The translations under genes and the position numbers were made by a program. A DNA stretch of 24,863 bases, from the NCBI RefSeq assembly GCF_001556515.1, contig NZ_LSJA01000107.1:1-24863 (forward strand), in the 5' to 3' direction. The notes beneath the pieces were generated by a model. It saw nothing but the letters and a program-made list of their open reading frames with translations. It was not told the origin of the DNA and made no database searches. This document shows positions 1 to 6,395 of the stretch, in pieces (position 1 is the first letter of the stretch; each line of letters opens with the position of its first letter). This DNA comes from Caulobacter sp. CCH9-E1. Its GTDB lineage: Bacteria > Pseudomonadota > Alphaproteobacteria > Caulobacterales > Caulobacteraceae.

Positions 1-145
1 GCATCACCTGAGCCGCGTCGCGGGTGTTGGCGAACTGCTGCAGGCAGCGGCCCATTTGGTCTTCAAAGCCACCGGCGGCCGAAGCGGCCTGAGCCACGAA
101 GAAGCTGCCCGCGAGACCCGCGGCGATCGCGATCGAGAATTTCAT
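1..145 (-). CDS. Small exported protein, N-terminal part (runs off window)
   Basis: The start codon is the ATG at 145-143 and the gene continues past base 1, so only about 48 residues are visible. The N-terminus is a classic Sec signal peptide: MKFSIAIAAGLAG, a hydrophobic run to about residue 17, then AQAASAAGG with a likely cleavage after an AxA motif near residues 19-22. The mature part begins GGFEDQMGRCLQQFANTRDAAQVM and has one visible cysteine. I do not recognise the family; a periplasmic protein is the safe reading. It is downstream of murG on the same strand, separated by 157 nt, so it probably has its own promoter in that gap. In many alphaproteobacteria murC follows murG; here this gene comes first. 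Confidence 0.7.
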   Translation of the reverse strand, partial: MKFSIAIAAGLAGSFFVAQAASAAGGFEDQMGRCLQQFANTRDAAQVM

Positions 146-258
146 AAGAGGCGCCCATCCCTTGTGTGCGGCAAACAAACTTGATGCGCGGTTTGTCGCA
201 GAGAAGAGCTAATGAACGCCCAAGCATCGCGGTTAATCGTTTGCCAATATGGTGAACG

Positions 259-290
259 GCGCGCGGGGCGTTAGGCTTACCGCCGCGCGC
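259..290 (-). terminator. GC-rich hairpin after murG
   Basis: Bases 259-264 (GCGCGC) pair with 285-290, and 267-270 (GGCG) with 281-284 (CGCC), leaving a 2-nt bulge and a 10-nt loop. It starts 12 nt beyond the murG stop and could end the murG transcript. There is no T-run after it on the minus strand, so an intrinsic terminator is not proven. The rest of the gap 146-302 shows nothing I can name. Confidence 0.3.
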
Positions 291-302
291 GTTTGTCCGC
301 CT

Positions 303-1388
303 CTAGCGGGCGGTCCGCTCCACCAGATCCGCCAGCGCCTCGGCCGCGTCAGGCTTGGCCACCGAGCGGGCGCCCGCCGCCATCCGGCCCAGACGCTCCG
401 GATCCTTGAGCAGGGCGTTCAGCGCGCCGGCCATGGCGTCGACCGTCAACTCGTCCTCGAGGCACACGGCCGCGCCGCCCGCCTCTTCCAAGAGCTTGGC
501 GTTGAATCGCTGGTGGTCGTCGGCGGCGATCTTCAGCGGCACCAGGATCGACGGCCGGCCGGCCACCGCCAGCTCGGTGCAGGTCGAGGCGCCCGAACGG
601 CCAATGACCAGGTGCGACTGGCGCAGATAGCCGGCCATGTCGCGGAAGAACGGCGCGACCTCGCAGTCGACCATGGCGTTGCGATAGGTCTTGCGGGCCT
701 GCTCCATGCTCTCGGGCCGCGCCTGCTGGAAGACCTTCAGACGCGAGCGCAGGTCCTCGGGCAGCTTGGCCACGGCTTCGGGGATCAGCTCCGACAGCAG
801 GCGCGCGCCCTGGCTGCCGCCGGTGACCAGGATGCGCAGCTGCACCTCGGGCGGCATATACGGAACGTCGTACAGCGCGCGGACCGGCGGACGAACCGGA
901 TTGCCGACCACATGGGCGCGGGACTTCACGGACGGCTTGGCCATCTCCAGGGTCGGGAAGGCGCAGGCGACCTCGTCGACCTTGGACGCCAGGAAGCGAT
1001 TAACCCGGCCCAGGACCGCGTTCTGTTCATGAATAACGGTGCGCCGTCCCTGGCTCAGCGCGCCCAGCAGCGCGGGCAAGGCGGGGTAGCCGCCGAACCC
1101 GACGACGACCGCCGGATCCAGGCGCTTGAAGGCCGCCCGGGCCTCCATCACGCCTTGCAGCACGACGACGCCGGCCTTGACCATGCCCAGCGGGTCATTG
1201 GCCTTGGCGGTGGCGGCCGACAGGGCCAGGCGCTCCTGGGCCGGGAACTTGTCCGCATAGAGCGCGCCGCGCTCGTCGGTGGCCAGTACGATGCGCCAGC
1301 CGCGCGCGGCCAGCGCTTCGGCCAAGGCCTGAGCGGGGAACAGATGTCCGCCGGTTCCGCCGGCGGCGACGATAGCCAGCTTGTTCAT
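303..1388 (-). CDS. murG: MurG, UDP-GlcNAc:lipid I N-acetylglucosaminyltransferase
   Basis: MurG adds GlcNAc from UDP-GlcNAc to lipid I to give lipid II, on the inner face of the cytoplasmic membrane. The 361-aa product has the family landmarks: GGTGGH at residues 10-15 (first glycine-rich loop, with His15), GFGGYP at 97-102, HEQN at 120-123, GNPVR at 162-166 and GGSQGA at 190-195, the start of the UDP-GlcNAc-binding half of this GT-B fold. Later GRSGAST and the QRFNAK region match the nucleotide-sugar site. Length is normal for the family (about 355-370 aa). The ATG at 1388 follows the ftsW stop by 1 nt, so the two are translationally coupled. In this window it is the last recognisable gene of the dcw cluster. 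The identity is secure. Confidence 0.97.
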   Translation of the reverse strand: MNKLAIVAAGGTGGHLFPAQALAEALAARGWRIVLATDERGALYADKFPAQERLALSAATAKANDPLGMVKAGVVVLQGVMEARAAFKRLDPAVVVGFGGYPALPALLGALSQGRRTVIHEQNAVLGRVNRFLASKVDEVACAFPTLEMAKPSVKSRAHVVGNPVRPPVRALYDVPYMPPEVQLRILVTGGSQGARLLSELIPEAVAKLPEDLRSRLKVFQQARPESMEQARKTYRNAMVDCEVAPFFRDMAGYLRQSHLVIGRSGASTCTELAVAGRPSILVPLKIAADDHQRFNAKLLEEAGGAAVCLEDELTVDAMAGALNALLKDPERLGRMAAGARSVAKPDAAEALADLVERTAR

Positions 1389-1389
1389 G

Positions 1390-2562
1390 TCAGGCGTAGG
1401 CGCCCTGCGGGGCGAGCTCGCCCGTCACGCCGTAAGCGCCGGGACGCTTCCGCACCAAGGCCAGGGCCATGCCCAGCGTCAAACCCATCGCGAGCATCGA
1501 AGAGCCCCCGTAACTGATGAACGGGAGCGTCATGCCCTTCGTCGGGATCATGTTCAAGTTCACCGCGATATTGATCAGGGCCTGCTGACCCAAAAGCACG
1601 AAAAGACCGGCCGCCGCGACCTGCTCGAAAGGATCGTTCAGCTTCATGGCCTTGTAGAGGCCGCGCACCACCACGAAGGCGAAAAGCGCGATCAGGGCCC
1701 AGGAAAAGACGAGGCCGTACTCCTCGGCGGCGACCGAATAGATGAAGTCGGTGTGCAGGTCGGGCACGTGGCGCTTCATCACGCCCTCCCCCGGCCCCCG
1801 GCCGAACAGGCCGCCGGCGCGGATGGCCTCGGCGGCGCGGGTGATCTGGTGGGTGTCGGCCTGGTCGGGGCTGAGGAACTTCTGCACCCGGGCGTGCACG
1901 TGGTCGAACAGAAAATAGGTCGAGCACAGCCCCGCCACGGCCACGCCGCCCAAGCCCATGATCCAAGAGATCGGCACGCCGGCCATCCAGAAGGCCGCGC
2001 CGAAGGCCACGGTGATCAGCACGGTCTGGCCGACGTCGGGCTGCACCAGCAGCAAGGCGACGGCGATGAAATACAGAAGGAAGGCGATCGAGACGCCCGG
2101 CACGCCTTCGCCCTTTTGCCCCTCGGCGAACATCCACGAGACCAGCACGATCAGGGCGGGCTTCATGAACTCCGACGGCTGCAGGGTGAAGCCGCCGAAC
2201 TGTAGCCAGCGCGTGGCGCCCTTGGCGTTGTGGCCGATGAACGGCAGGGCGATCATGATCGCGATCGCGCCGATATAGATGAAGAAGGCCGCGCGCCGGA
2301 TCCCCTTGGGCGACAGCATCGACACGATCAGCATCAGCACCGACGAGGCGCTGGCGAAGAAGCACATGCGGATCGCGAAGTGGAACTGGTCGTCGATGCC
2401 GATCCGCTGCGCCGCGGCCGGGCTCGAGGCGAACGACAGCAGCATGCCCAGCGTCGCCAGGATGGCCGTCGCGCCCAGCAGCCAGCGGTCCGTCGTCCAC
2501 CACCACAGGCCGAGCGCGGTGCGGTCGGTGCGGGCGAAGGCGTGTGTCGCGTTGGAGGCCAT
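1390..2562 (-). CDS. ftsW: FtsW, SEDS-family septal peptidoglycan glycosyltransferase
   Basis: FtsW polymerises lipid II at the division site together with FtsI. The 390-aa protein is a multi-pass membrane protein with typical SEDS motifs: KGATRWL (114-120), QPSEFMK (128-134), QPDVGQT (174-180), the extracellular HVPDLHTDFIYS stretch (265-276) carrying the probable catalytic aspartate Asp272, and PFISYGGSSM (347-356). The first membrane helix starts near residue 26 after a short cytoplasmic tail. The start is the ATG at 2562. It is the first gene after the block of unrelated genes that separates it from murD, so it must be transcribed from the 2563-2644 gap or by readthrough from the 91-aa gene upstream. 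A GAGTC motif (CcrM-type GANTC site) lies at 2570-2574, 8 nt before the ATG. FtsW is preferred over RodA because of the murG neighbour. Confidence 0.96.
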   Translation of the reverse strand: MASNATHAFARTDRTALGLWWWTTDRWLLGATAILATLGMLLSFASSPAAAQRIGIDDQFHFAIRMCFFASASSVLMLIVSMLSPKGIRRAAFFIYIGAIAIMIALPFIGHNAKGATRWLQFGGFTLQPSEFMKPALIVLVSWMFAEGQKGEGVPGVSIAFLLYFIAVALLLVQPDVGQTVLITVAFGAAFWMAGVPISWIMGLGGVAVAGLCSTYFLFDHVHARVQKFLSPDQADTHQITRAAEAIRAGGLFGRGPGEGVMKRHVPDLHTDFIYSVAAEEYGLVFSWALIALFAFVVVRGLYKAMKLNDPFEQVAAAGLFVLLGQQALINIAVNLNMIPTKGMTLPFISYGGSSMLAMGLTLGMALALVRKRPGAYGVTGELAPQGAYA

Positions 2563-2604
2563 GGGCGGAGAGTCGGATCGCAGGGTTAATCAAACCTTGC
2601 TTGA

Positions 2605-2621
2605 CCACGGCGACGCCGTGG
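2605..2621. other. 8-bp perfect inverted repeat in ftsW leader
   Basis: CCACGGCG-A-CGCCGTGG is a perfect palindrome with a 1-nt centre, between the 91-aa gene stop (2645) and the ftsW ATG (2562). It could be a weak terminator for the upstream gene, a leader hairpin, or an operator. No T-run follows it. Confidence 0.4.
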
Positions 2622-2644
2622 AAAAGCGCGCGCAATCTAGCCCG

Positions 2645-2920
2645 TCAGCGCAATTCGAAATAGGCCGTGTCGCCGCCCTCGGTATGGGCGATCACCGCCA
2701 CCCGCAGCACCAGGCCGTCATCGAGGGTCAGCCGGCACTCGCCCGCGCGGAAAGCGCGCCGCAGAAGGTCTGGCTCGGCCACCACGCTACCCTTGCCGCC
2801 CTTCTTGGCGGTCTGCCCGTCCACGAACAGGATCGAGAACGCCACCGGCTGCTCCTCGCCCGACAGTCCCAGGGCGCCAAGCCCCGTACGCGGCGTTTTC
2901 GCAACCTTGATCATACCCAT
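2645..2920 (-). CDS. Hypothetical protein, 91 aa
   Basis: I do not recognise a family. The 91-aa product starts MGMIKVAKTPRTG, is soluble with no signal peptide or membrane helix, and has a basic middle (QTAKKGGKGS, about residues 36-45). The second half, about 46-91, alternates in a way that suggests a small beta-rich domain (CRLTLDDGLVLRVAVIAH, then FELR at the end). The start is chosen because GAGGAA lies 7-8 nt before the ATG at 2920. It is on the same strand as ftsW, with its stop 82 nt before the ftsW ATG, so the two may be cotranscribed. It is divergent from the DUF6481 gene. The opposite-strand frame here has no ribosome site and looks like a shadow. Confidence 0.7.
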   Translation of the reverse strand: MGMIKVAKTPRTGLGALGLSGEEQPVAFSILFVDGQTAKKGGKGSVVAEPDLLRRAFRAGECRLTLDDGLVLRVAVIAHTEGGDTAYFELR

Positions 2921-3144
2921 GTAAATTCCTCGATTTAAGAAAAGTATTTAGGACAAAATCCGCGATAAGCAAAAATGAAACTCAAAAAATCTTGCCATTC
3001 ACAGGCTAAATTGCCACAATTGGACGGCATATATCCGTGATTTCGAAATTTATCGGCGTCCATTTATCTGGTTTCGCGGATCGATTTTCGCCCCCGATAT
3101 ATTATGCGATCGGCGCGACCGCGTCGTTTTTCACGAAAGAATCC
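2921..3144. promoter_or_regulatory. AT-rich divergent promoter region
   Basis: This 224-nt gap separates the minus-strand 91-aa gene from the plus-strand DUF6481 gene. It is clearly richer in A+T than its surroundings, with runs such as 2937-2997, as expected for back-to-back promoters. I cannot assign exact -35 and -10 boxes. A GAATC motif (GANTC, the CcrM methylation site of alphaproteobacteria) sits at 3139-3143, just before the DUF6481 start codon. Confidence 0.45.
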
Positions 3145-3501
3145 ATGTTCTCATCACAAGACATCGGTCACACGCAGCGACAGAAAACCGCCGCCGAGGC
3201 CAAGGCGGCGCTTCTGGCCAAGTTCAAGCCGCGCGAGGCCAGCGTCGATCCACGCTTCGAGGAACGGGCCGCCCTGCGCGCCGCGGAACTGAGCCAGGTC
3301 CGCCAGGAGCGGGCCGAGGCCAAGGCTTCGCACCGTCAGGCCGTGGCGGACGCCGCCCAGGCGCTGGTCGACACCGCCGACGCGCTCGCCGCCGACGCCC
3401 TGGCGGCCAAGCGTGGCGAGCGCAAGGAGCGCAAGGCTCTGTCCGCCGCCGAAGCCAAGGCCAAGCGCGACGCGCGCTACGCCGCCCGCAAGGCGAGGTG
3501 A
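3145..3501 (+). CDS. DUF6481 family protein
   Basis: The 118-aa product begins MFSSQDIGHTQRQKTAAEAK and is almost wholly alpha-helical and charged: Ala, Lys, Arg and Glu dominate, as in a long coiled coil. The N-terminal RQKTAAEAKAALLAKFK and C-terminal KRDARYAARKAR resemble the DUF6481 family of small alphaproteobacterial proteins, whose function I do not know. The reading frame stays open upstream to 3037, but that stretch (CADRFSPPIYYAIG-like, AT-rich) is promoter-like. The ATG at 3145 with GAAAG 5 nt before it gives the usual family length. There is no signal peptide or membrane segment, so it is cytoplasmic and perhaps nucleic-acid-binding because of its basic charge (inference). A 40-aa basic gene follows after 3 nt. 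Confidence 0.82.
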   Translation: MFSSQDIGHTQRQKTAAEAKAALLAKFKPREASVDPRFEERAALRAAELSQVRQERAEAKASHRQAVADAAQALVDTADALAADALAAKRGERKERKALSAAEAKAKRDARYAARKAR

Positions 3502-3504
3502 CCG

Positions 3505-3627
3505 ATGGCCCGTAAGCCGAACTACGATTTCGAGCGCAAGGAGCGCGAGCGTCAAAAGGCCGCCAAGGCCGCCGAAAAGGCCGCCGCCAAGCGGCCGCCC
3601 GCCACGGACGAAGACGCCTCGGCGTAG
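3505..3627 (+). CDS. Small basic protein, 40 aa
   Basis: This 40-codon gene starts MARKPNYDFERKERERQK, runs through repeated KAAEKAAAK-like units and ends in an acidic TDEDASA tail. The ATG at 3505 comes 3 nt after the DUF6481 stop, and AGGTGA at the end of that gene serves as its ribosome site. Small alphaproteobacterial proteins with the MARKPNYDFERRERER-like start recur in my memory of genomes of this group, so this is probably a real conserved microprotein. No function is known to me. Both genes encode small, lysine-rich helical proteins and look like a two-gene operon. Confidence 0.72.
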   Translation: MARKPNYDFERKERERQKAAKAAEKAAAKRPPATDEDASA

Positions 3628-3630
3628 AAA

Positions 3631-3659
3631 GTCTTACAAGCCAGGCCTCGCCGTAAGAC
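3631..3659 (+). terminator. Inverted repeat after the 40-aa gene
   Basis: GTCTTAC (3631-3637) is repeated inverted as GTAAGAC (3653-3659), with a 15-nt loop, starting 3 nt after the stop at 3627. It could end the two-gene transcript or act as an operator for the kinase gene 46 nt downstream. There is no T-run after it. A further TCTTAC copy is at about 3686-3691. Confidence 0.35.
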
Positions 3660-3704
3660 ATCGCGCGCAAGGCTTGGCTTGAATTCTTACACAAGAAGGC
3701 AATC

Positions 3705-4745
3705 ATGCTCTCGGGGCGGGAGCGATTTGTGACCGACGGCGGATCTGACGAAACGGTTCTCGAAGGCGCGGGCGCTTATTTTCTCAGCGTCGTCGAGGCC
3801 AGCCAGGACTGCATCCGCGTGATCAGCGCCGAGGGTCACGTCGAATACATGAACGCCCGCGGCAAGCAACTGTTCGAGATTGAGGATTTCGAGGGGCGAA
3901 ACCGCAACCGCTACTGGCCCGACATGTGGCCGCCCGAGAGCCGCCCGGTCGTCGAGACCGCCCTGCGCGCGGCGATGGCGGGACGCGCGACGACCTTCGT
4001 GGCCTTCAACCCAACGGTCAAGGGCGCGCCGCGCTGGTGGGACACGACGGTCTCGCCGATCATCATGGGCGGCAAGGTCGCGCGGGTGCTGGCCACCTCG
4101 CGCGACATCACCGGCGCGCGCCTGGCCGAAAGTCATCGCCAGCTGCTGGTCAACGAGCTGAACCACCGGGTCAAGAACACCCTGGCCACCATCCAGTCGA
4201 TCACCAAGCAGTCGCTGCGCAACGCGGGGGTCGACACCGCCGTGCGCGACGCGCTGGAGGGCCGGCTGATGGCGATCGCCGCGACCCACAACGTGCTGAC
4301 CGACCAGAACTGGTCGGCCGCCAGCCTGCGCCAGATCGTCGACGGCTCGGTGATCCCCTACCGCTCGAACCCCGACCAGCTGACCGTGACGGGCCCCGAC
4401 CTCAAGGTCTCGCCCAAGACGGCGGTGATCATGGCCCTGGCCTTCCACGAACTGGCGATCAACGCCCTCAAGTACGGGGCCCTGTCGGCGGCGGGAGGTC
4501 ACGTGGACGTCACCTGGACGATCGAGCCGGAAGATCGTCTGCGCATCGAATGGCGCGAAAGCGGCGGCCCGCCCGTCCGCCCGCCCGAACGCCGGGGCTT
4601 CGGCTCGCGCATCGTCGAGGCGGCGCTGCCGGGGGAGCTGGCGGGCACGGTGTCGGTGGACTACCGCGCCGAGGGGTTACGCTGCGCGATCGACGCGCCG
4701 CTGTCGGCGCTCGACAAGGCGGACGCGTTCATGCCGCTGGGGTGA
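3705..4745 (+). CDS. PAS-domain HWE-family sensor histidine kinase
   Basis: The 346-aa protein is predicted to be cytoplasmic, with no membrane helix. Residues about 22-140 form a PAS sensor domain with a PAC-like end (RVLATSRDITGARLAE). The kinase part is the HWE type: phospho-acceptor His154 in ELNHRVKNTLA, the N-box FHELAINALKYGAL with Glu249, and WRE (283-285), then GFGSRIVE (298-305). These His, Trp and Glu positions name the family. HWE kinases typically act on single-domain receivers or on PhyR-type general stress regulators; the partner and signal are not visible here. The start ATG at 3705 has GAAGG 5 nt upstream. No response regulator gene is adjacent, so it is an orphan kinase. It stands on the opposite strand inside the gap that splits the dcw cluster. 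Confidence 0.92.
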   Translation: MLSGRERFVTDGGSDETVLEGAGAYFLSVVEASQDCIRVISAEGHVEYMNARGKQLFEIEDFEGRNRNRYWPDMWPPESRPVVETALRAAMAGRATTFVAFNPTVKGAPRWWDTTVSPIIMGGKVARVLATSRDITGARLAESHRQLLVNELNHRVKNTLATIQSITKQSLRNAGVDTAVRDALEGRLMAIAATHNVLTDQNWSAASLRQIVDGSVIPYRSNPDQLTVTGPDLKVSPKTAVIMALAFHELAINALKYGALSAAGGHVDVTWTIEPEDRLRIEWRESGGPPVRPPERRGFGSRIVEAALPGELAGTVSVDYRAEGLRCAIDAPLSALDKADAFMPLG

Positions 4746-4824
4746 GGCGGGGGCGGACGCTTCTCGCCGACCAAAACCACCGATGGCATATGGCCCCATA
4801 GAGAGAAATACTAGTCTTGGTTGC

Positions 4825-4836
4825 ATTTTGCAAAAT
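4825..4836. promoter_or_regulatory. Perfect 12-bp palindrome before the island genes
   Basis: ATTTTGCAAAAT is a perfect palindrome 40 nt upstream of the ATG at 4877. It lies in the AT-rich gap 4746-4876 that begins the lower-GC island, at a position where an operator or promoter of the next gene would sit. No regulator gene is nearby. I see no clear -35 or -10 boxes. Confidence 0.35.
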
Positions 4837-4876
4837 TAGGGATAGTTAGTAGCCCACAACCTTAAAGGTAGTCGAA

Positions 4877-5170
4877 ATGCACGATTTCGCCGAATTTGCC
4901 CCTGCTCCCACTTCCTCGATACAACCAACCGGCGGCGTAATCAGTACGCTTGGACTGCCGCCCTCAGGCGAAGGCGTCACGCTCCCAACTGCGTTTGCAT
5001 CTACCAACGGCTGGGAAGGGGGAGATATTGAGCGGGTTCCTGACGAAACGTGGGCGTCGTGGTGGGACGGAGGCTCGCTTTGGAACGGCGGCGGAGCTTT
5101 CAACAACACGCTCGCTGGATTTTCCTTCGAGATCGTGACCTACAACGCCGACGGCACAGAGGTTTCGTAG
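4877..5170 (+). CDS. Unrecognised protein, 97 aa; probable 5' part of an amber-split gene
   Basis: The 97-aa product starts MHDFAEFAPAPTSSIQPTGG, has no signal peptide, and is rich in Gly and Trp (WASWWDGGSLWNGGG, about residues 60-74). It ends TYNADGTEVS at a TAG (5168-5170). An in-frame stop at 4850-4852 limits the start to 4877; AAAGG is 9 nt before it. The same frame continues after the TAG for 13 sense codons with no other stop and runs directly into the 190-aa frame at 5210. That suggests one gene of about 301 codons broken by a single amber codon. Base composition is visibly lower in GC than the flanking core genes. Function is unknown; the Trp/Gly texture recalls linkers near toxin domains, but that is only an impression. 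Confidence 0.55.
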   Translation: MHDFAEFAPAPTSSIQPTGGVISTLGLPPSGEGVTLPTAFASTNGWEGGDIERVPDETWASWWDGGSLWNGGGAFNNTLAGFSFEIVTYNADGTEVS

Positions 5171-5209
5171 GCAACCCTTCACGCGGATAGCTTACAATCC
5201 GACGGCCTC

Positions 5210-5782
5210 ATGTTCGGCGCCCAGGCTAAGCCTCCGAAGGAGCCAAACATCGTCGTTGAAGGGCTCATCATCACTGGCAAACGCTTAGCATCCGAATTCG
5301 AATTCGCCCGTACAATTGCGCGGCTTACCCCGTCTTATGCTGACGATCTTGTCACGACGATGGGCGCCATCGCTTTCGGCGCCGGCCCACACAGGTATGT
5401 CACGCTCAATCAGGTCGGAGACACCGCCTGTGACGCCGACGAGGCCTGGGCAGCCCTGCAGCAGTTCGCGGCGCCAGGAGCTGGACCTGTATCCGATGGA
5501 CAAGTCTCCAACTTGCCACTGTTTGGGCCCGTTCAGCACTCAGTTGATGCGGCCCATATGAAAATCGTTAATTCGACATTGCCTGGACATCTGTTCTATC
5601 CGGGCACGGTGACGCGCGAAGTGGTGGTCAGTAACGGCAAGGTCTACATTCAAACGACCGGTACCGGGACCGGCCAATTTGCTGGCATCAATGTAGCGGG
5701 TTCTGGACCGTTGTGGGGTAGTCTGGATAGTCAGATCGCCGCCTACGTCGATGCCAACGACAATGGCCCTGACGACTGTTAG
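5210..5782 (+). CDS. Unrecognised protein, 190 aa; possible toxin-like domain, 3' part of an amber-split gene
   Basis: This frame is the same as 4877-5170, separated only by the TAG and 13 sense codons. The first ATG is 5210, with no clear ribosome site before it, which supports the view that translation originally came from upstream. The product has no signal peptide or membrane helix. Residues about 110-180 (KIVNSTLPGHLFYPGTVTREVV, then GTGTGQFAGIN and PLWGSLDSQI) resemble in texture the C-terminal domains of Rhs-type polymorphic toxins; this is a low-confidence impression, not a match to a named family. The next gene, 10 nt on, encodes a small membrane protein that could be an immunity or partner protein. 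GC is lower than in the neighbours, a sign of recent acquisition. If the amber codon is real in the genome, both halves may be non-functional. Confidence 0.55.
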   Translation: MFGAQAKPPKEPNIVVEGLIITGKRLASEFEFARTIARLTPSYADDLVTTMGAIAFGAGPHRYVTLNQVGDTACDADEAWAALQQFAAPGAGPVSDGQVSNLPLFGPVQHSVDAAHMKIVNSTLPGHLFYPGTVTREVVVSNGKVYIQTTGTGTGQFAGINVAGSGPLWGSLDSQIAAYVDANDNGPDDC

Positions 5783-5792
5783 GAGTAGTCTA

Positions 5793-6170
5793 GTGGTTTC
5801 ACCAGCGACTGTCCTGGCGTCTGCCACGCCGATCGTTCTTATCGCCCTGATTGGAGTGGGAGCAACCGCTGGAAGCTTTTATGCGGTCTATCATGGACCG
5901 AACCGTTCTCAGTTGGCGATCTTGGCGCTTGGAGGTGCTACTTTGGTGGGCGCCTCGCCCTTTCTAACCCTATGGCTAGGCGCTAACAGCGAATTGTGGC
6001 TGCGGGGATTCATGGTGACTGGCCTAGTGACCTTCTTCGCTGGGCTGCTGATCTTCGCAATATCGCTCGTGATGGCCCGCAGATGGATAGCGCTAGCCAG
6101 CGTCCTTCCAATGTTACCGCTCGGCTTGTGGAGCTTTTTGCTATTGGCCTTTTTCGCCAGCGGTGTCTGA
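5793..6170 (+). CDS. Small integral membrane protein, four predicted helices (125 aa)
   Basis: The GTG at 5793 is chosen as start: AGGAG sits 7 nt upstream, right at the stop of the previous gene, and the resulting 125-aa product begins cleanly before the first helix. An earlier in-frame ATG at 5751 would overlap the 190-aa gene and lacks a ribosome site. Predicted membrane segments are about residues 10-31, 41-62, 70-94 and 98-122, with arginines at 71 and 96-97 in the loops. No catalytic motif is seen and I do not recognise a family. It is cotranscribed with the frame before it. A role as an immunity or transport partner for the preceding protein is inference from gene order only. Confidence 0.7.
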   Translation: MVSPATVLASATPIVLIALIGVGATAGSFYAVYHGPNRSQLAILALGGATLVGASPFLTLWLGANSELWLRGFMVTGLVTFFAGLLIFAISLVMARRWIALASVLPMLPLGLWSFLLLAFFASGV

Positions 6171-6214
6171 GTAAAGGTCGGCCCTCTACTGAAGCGTGTC
6201 ATGCAGCTTCTTAG

Positions 6215-6385
6215 AAGGAGACTGACTGCGCGCAAGACCAGGGCGACGCCAGGATTACGTGGAAAGACCGGACCGAGGACCAGCTTGCCTTCGAGCTGGG
6301 TTGCGCCAGCGCCGAGCTGTCCAAGCTTCGGGTAACCCTTGAGAGCCTTACCGACATCGCTGGCGTCGCGCCGATCCGCTGGTAG
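6215..6385 (+). pseudogene. Headless C-terminal gene remnant
   Basis: After a stop at 6212-6214 the frame is open for 56 codons to a TAG at 6383-6385 but contains no ATG, GTG or TTG start. The translation looks like real protein: an amphipathic, well-balanced end with EDQLAFELGCASAELSKLR and then GVAPIRW before the stop. GC rises again here compared with the island before it. The likeliest reading is the 3' end of a gene whose front was removed when the lower-GC island arrived. AAGGAG at 6215-6220 is ribosome-site-like, but no start follows at a usable distance. It could also be chance; the rest of 6171-6395 shows nothing else. Confidence 0.4.
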
Positions 6386-6395
6386 CGCCGGTCCC

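Noticed and set aside
249..1517. A 422-codon plus-strand frame opposite murG
   Set aside because: It is antisense to murG, which has all family motifs. The translation is His/Gln/Arg-rich and non-globular.
3037..3144. N-terminal extension of the DUF6481 gene from 3037
   Set aside because: The extension is AT-rich, promoter-like and absent from the usual family length; the ATG at 3145 fits better.
5751..5792. ATG at 5751 as start of the membrane protein
   Set aside because: It overlaps the preceding gene and has no ribosome site, whereas the GTG at 5793 has AGGAG at ideal spacing.
4746..6395. Prophage or integrative element with attachment sites
   Set aside because: No integrase, transposase, tRNA gene or flanking direct repeat could be seen; only the composition shift and split genes support transfer.
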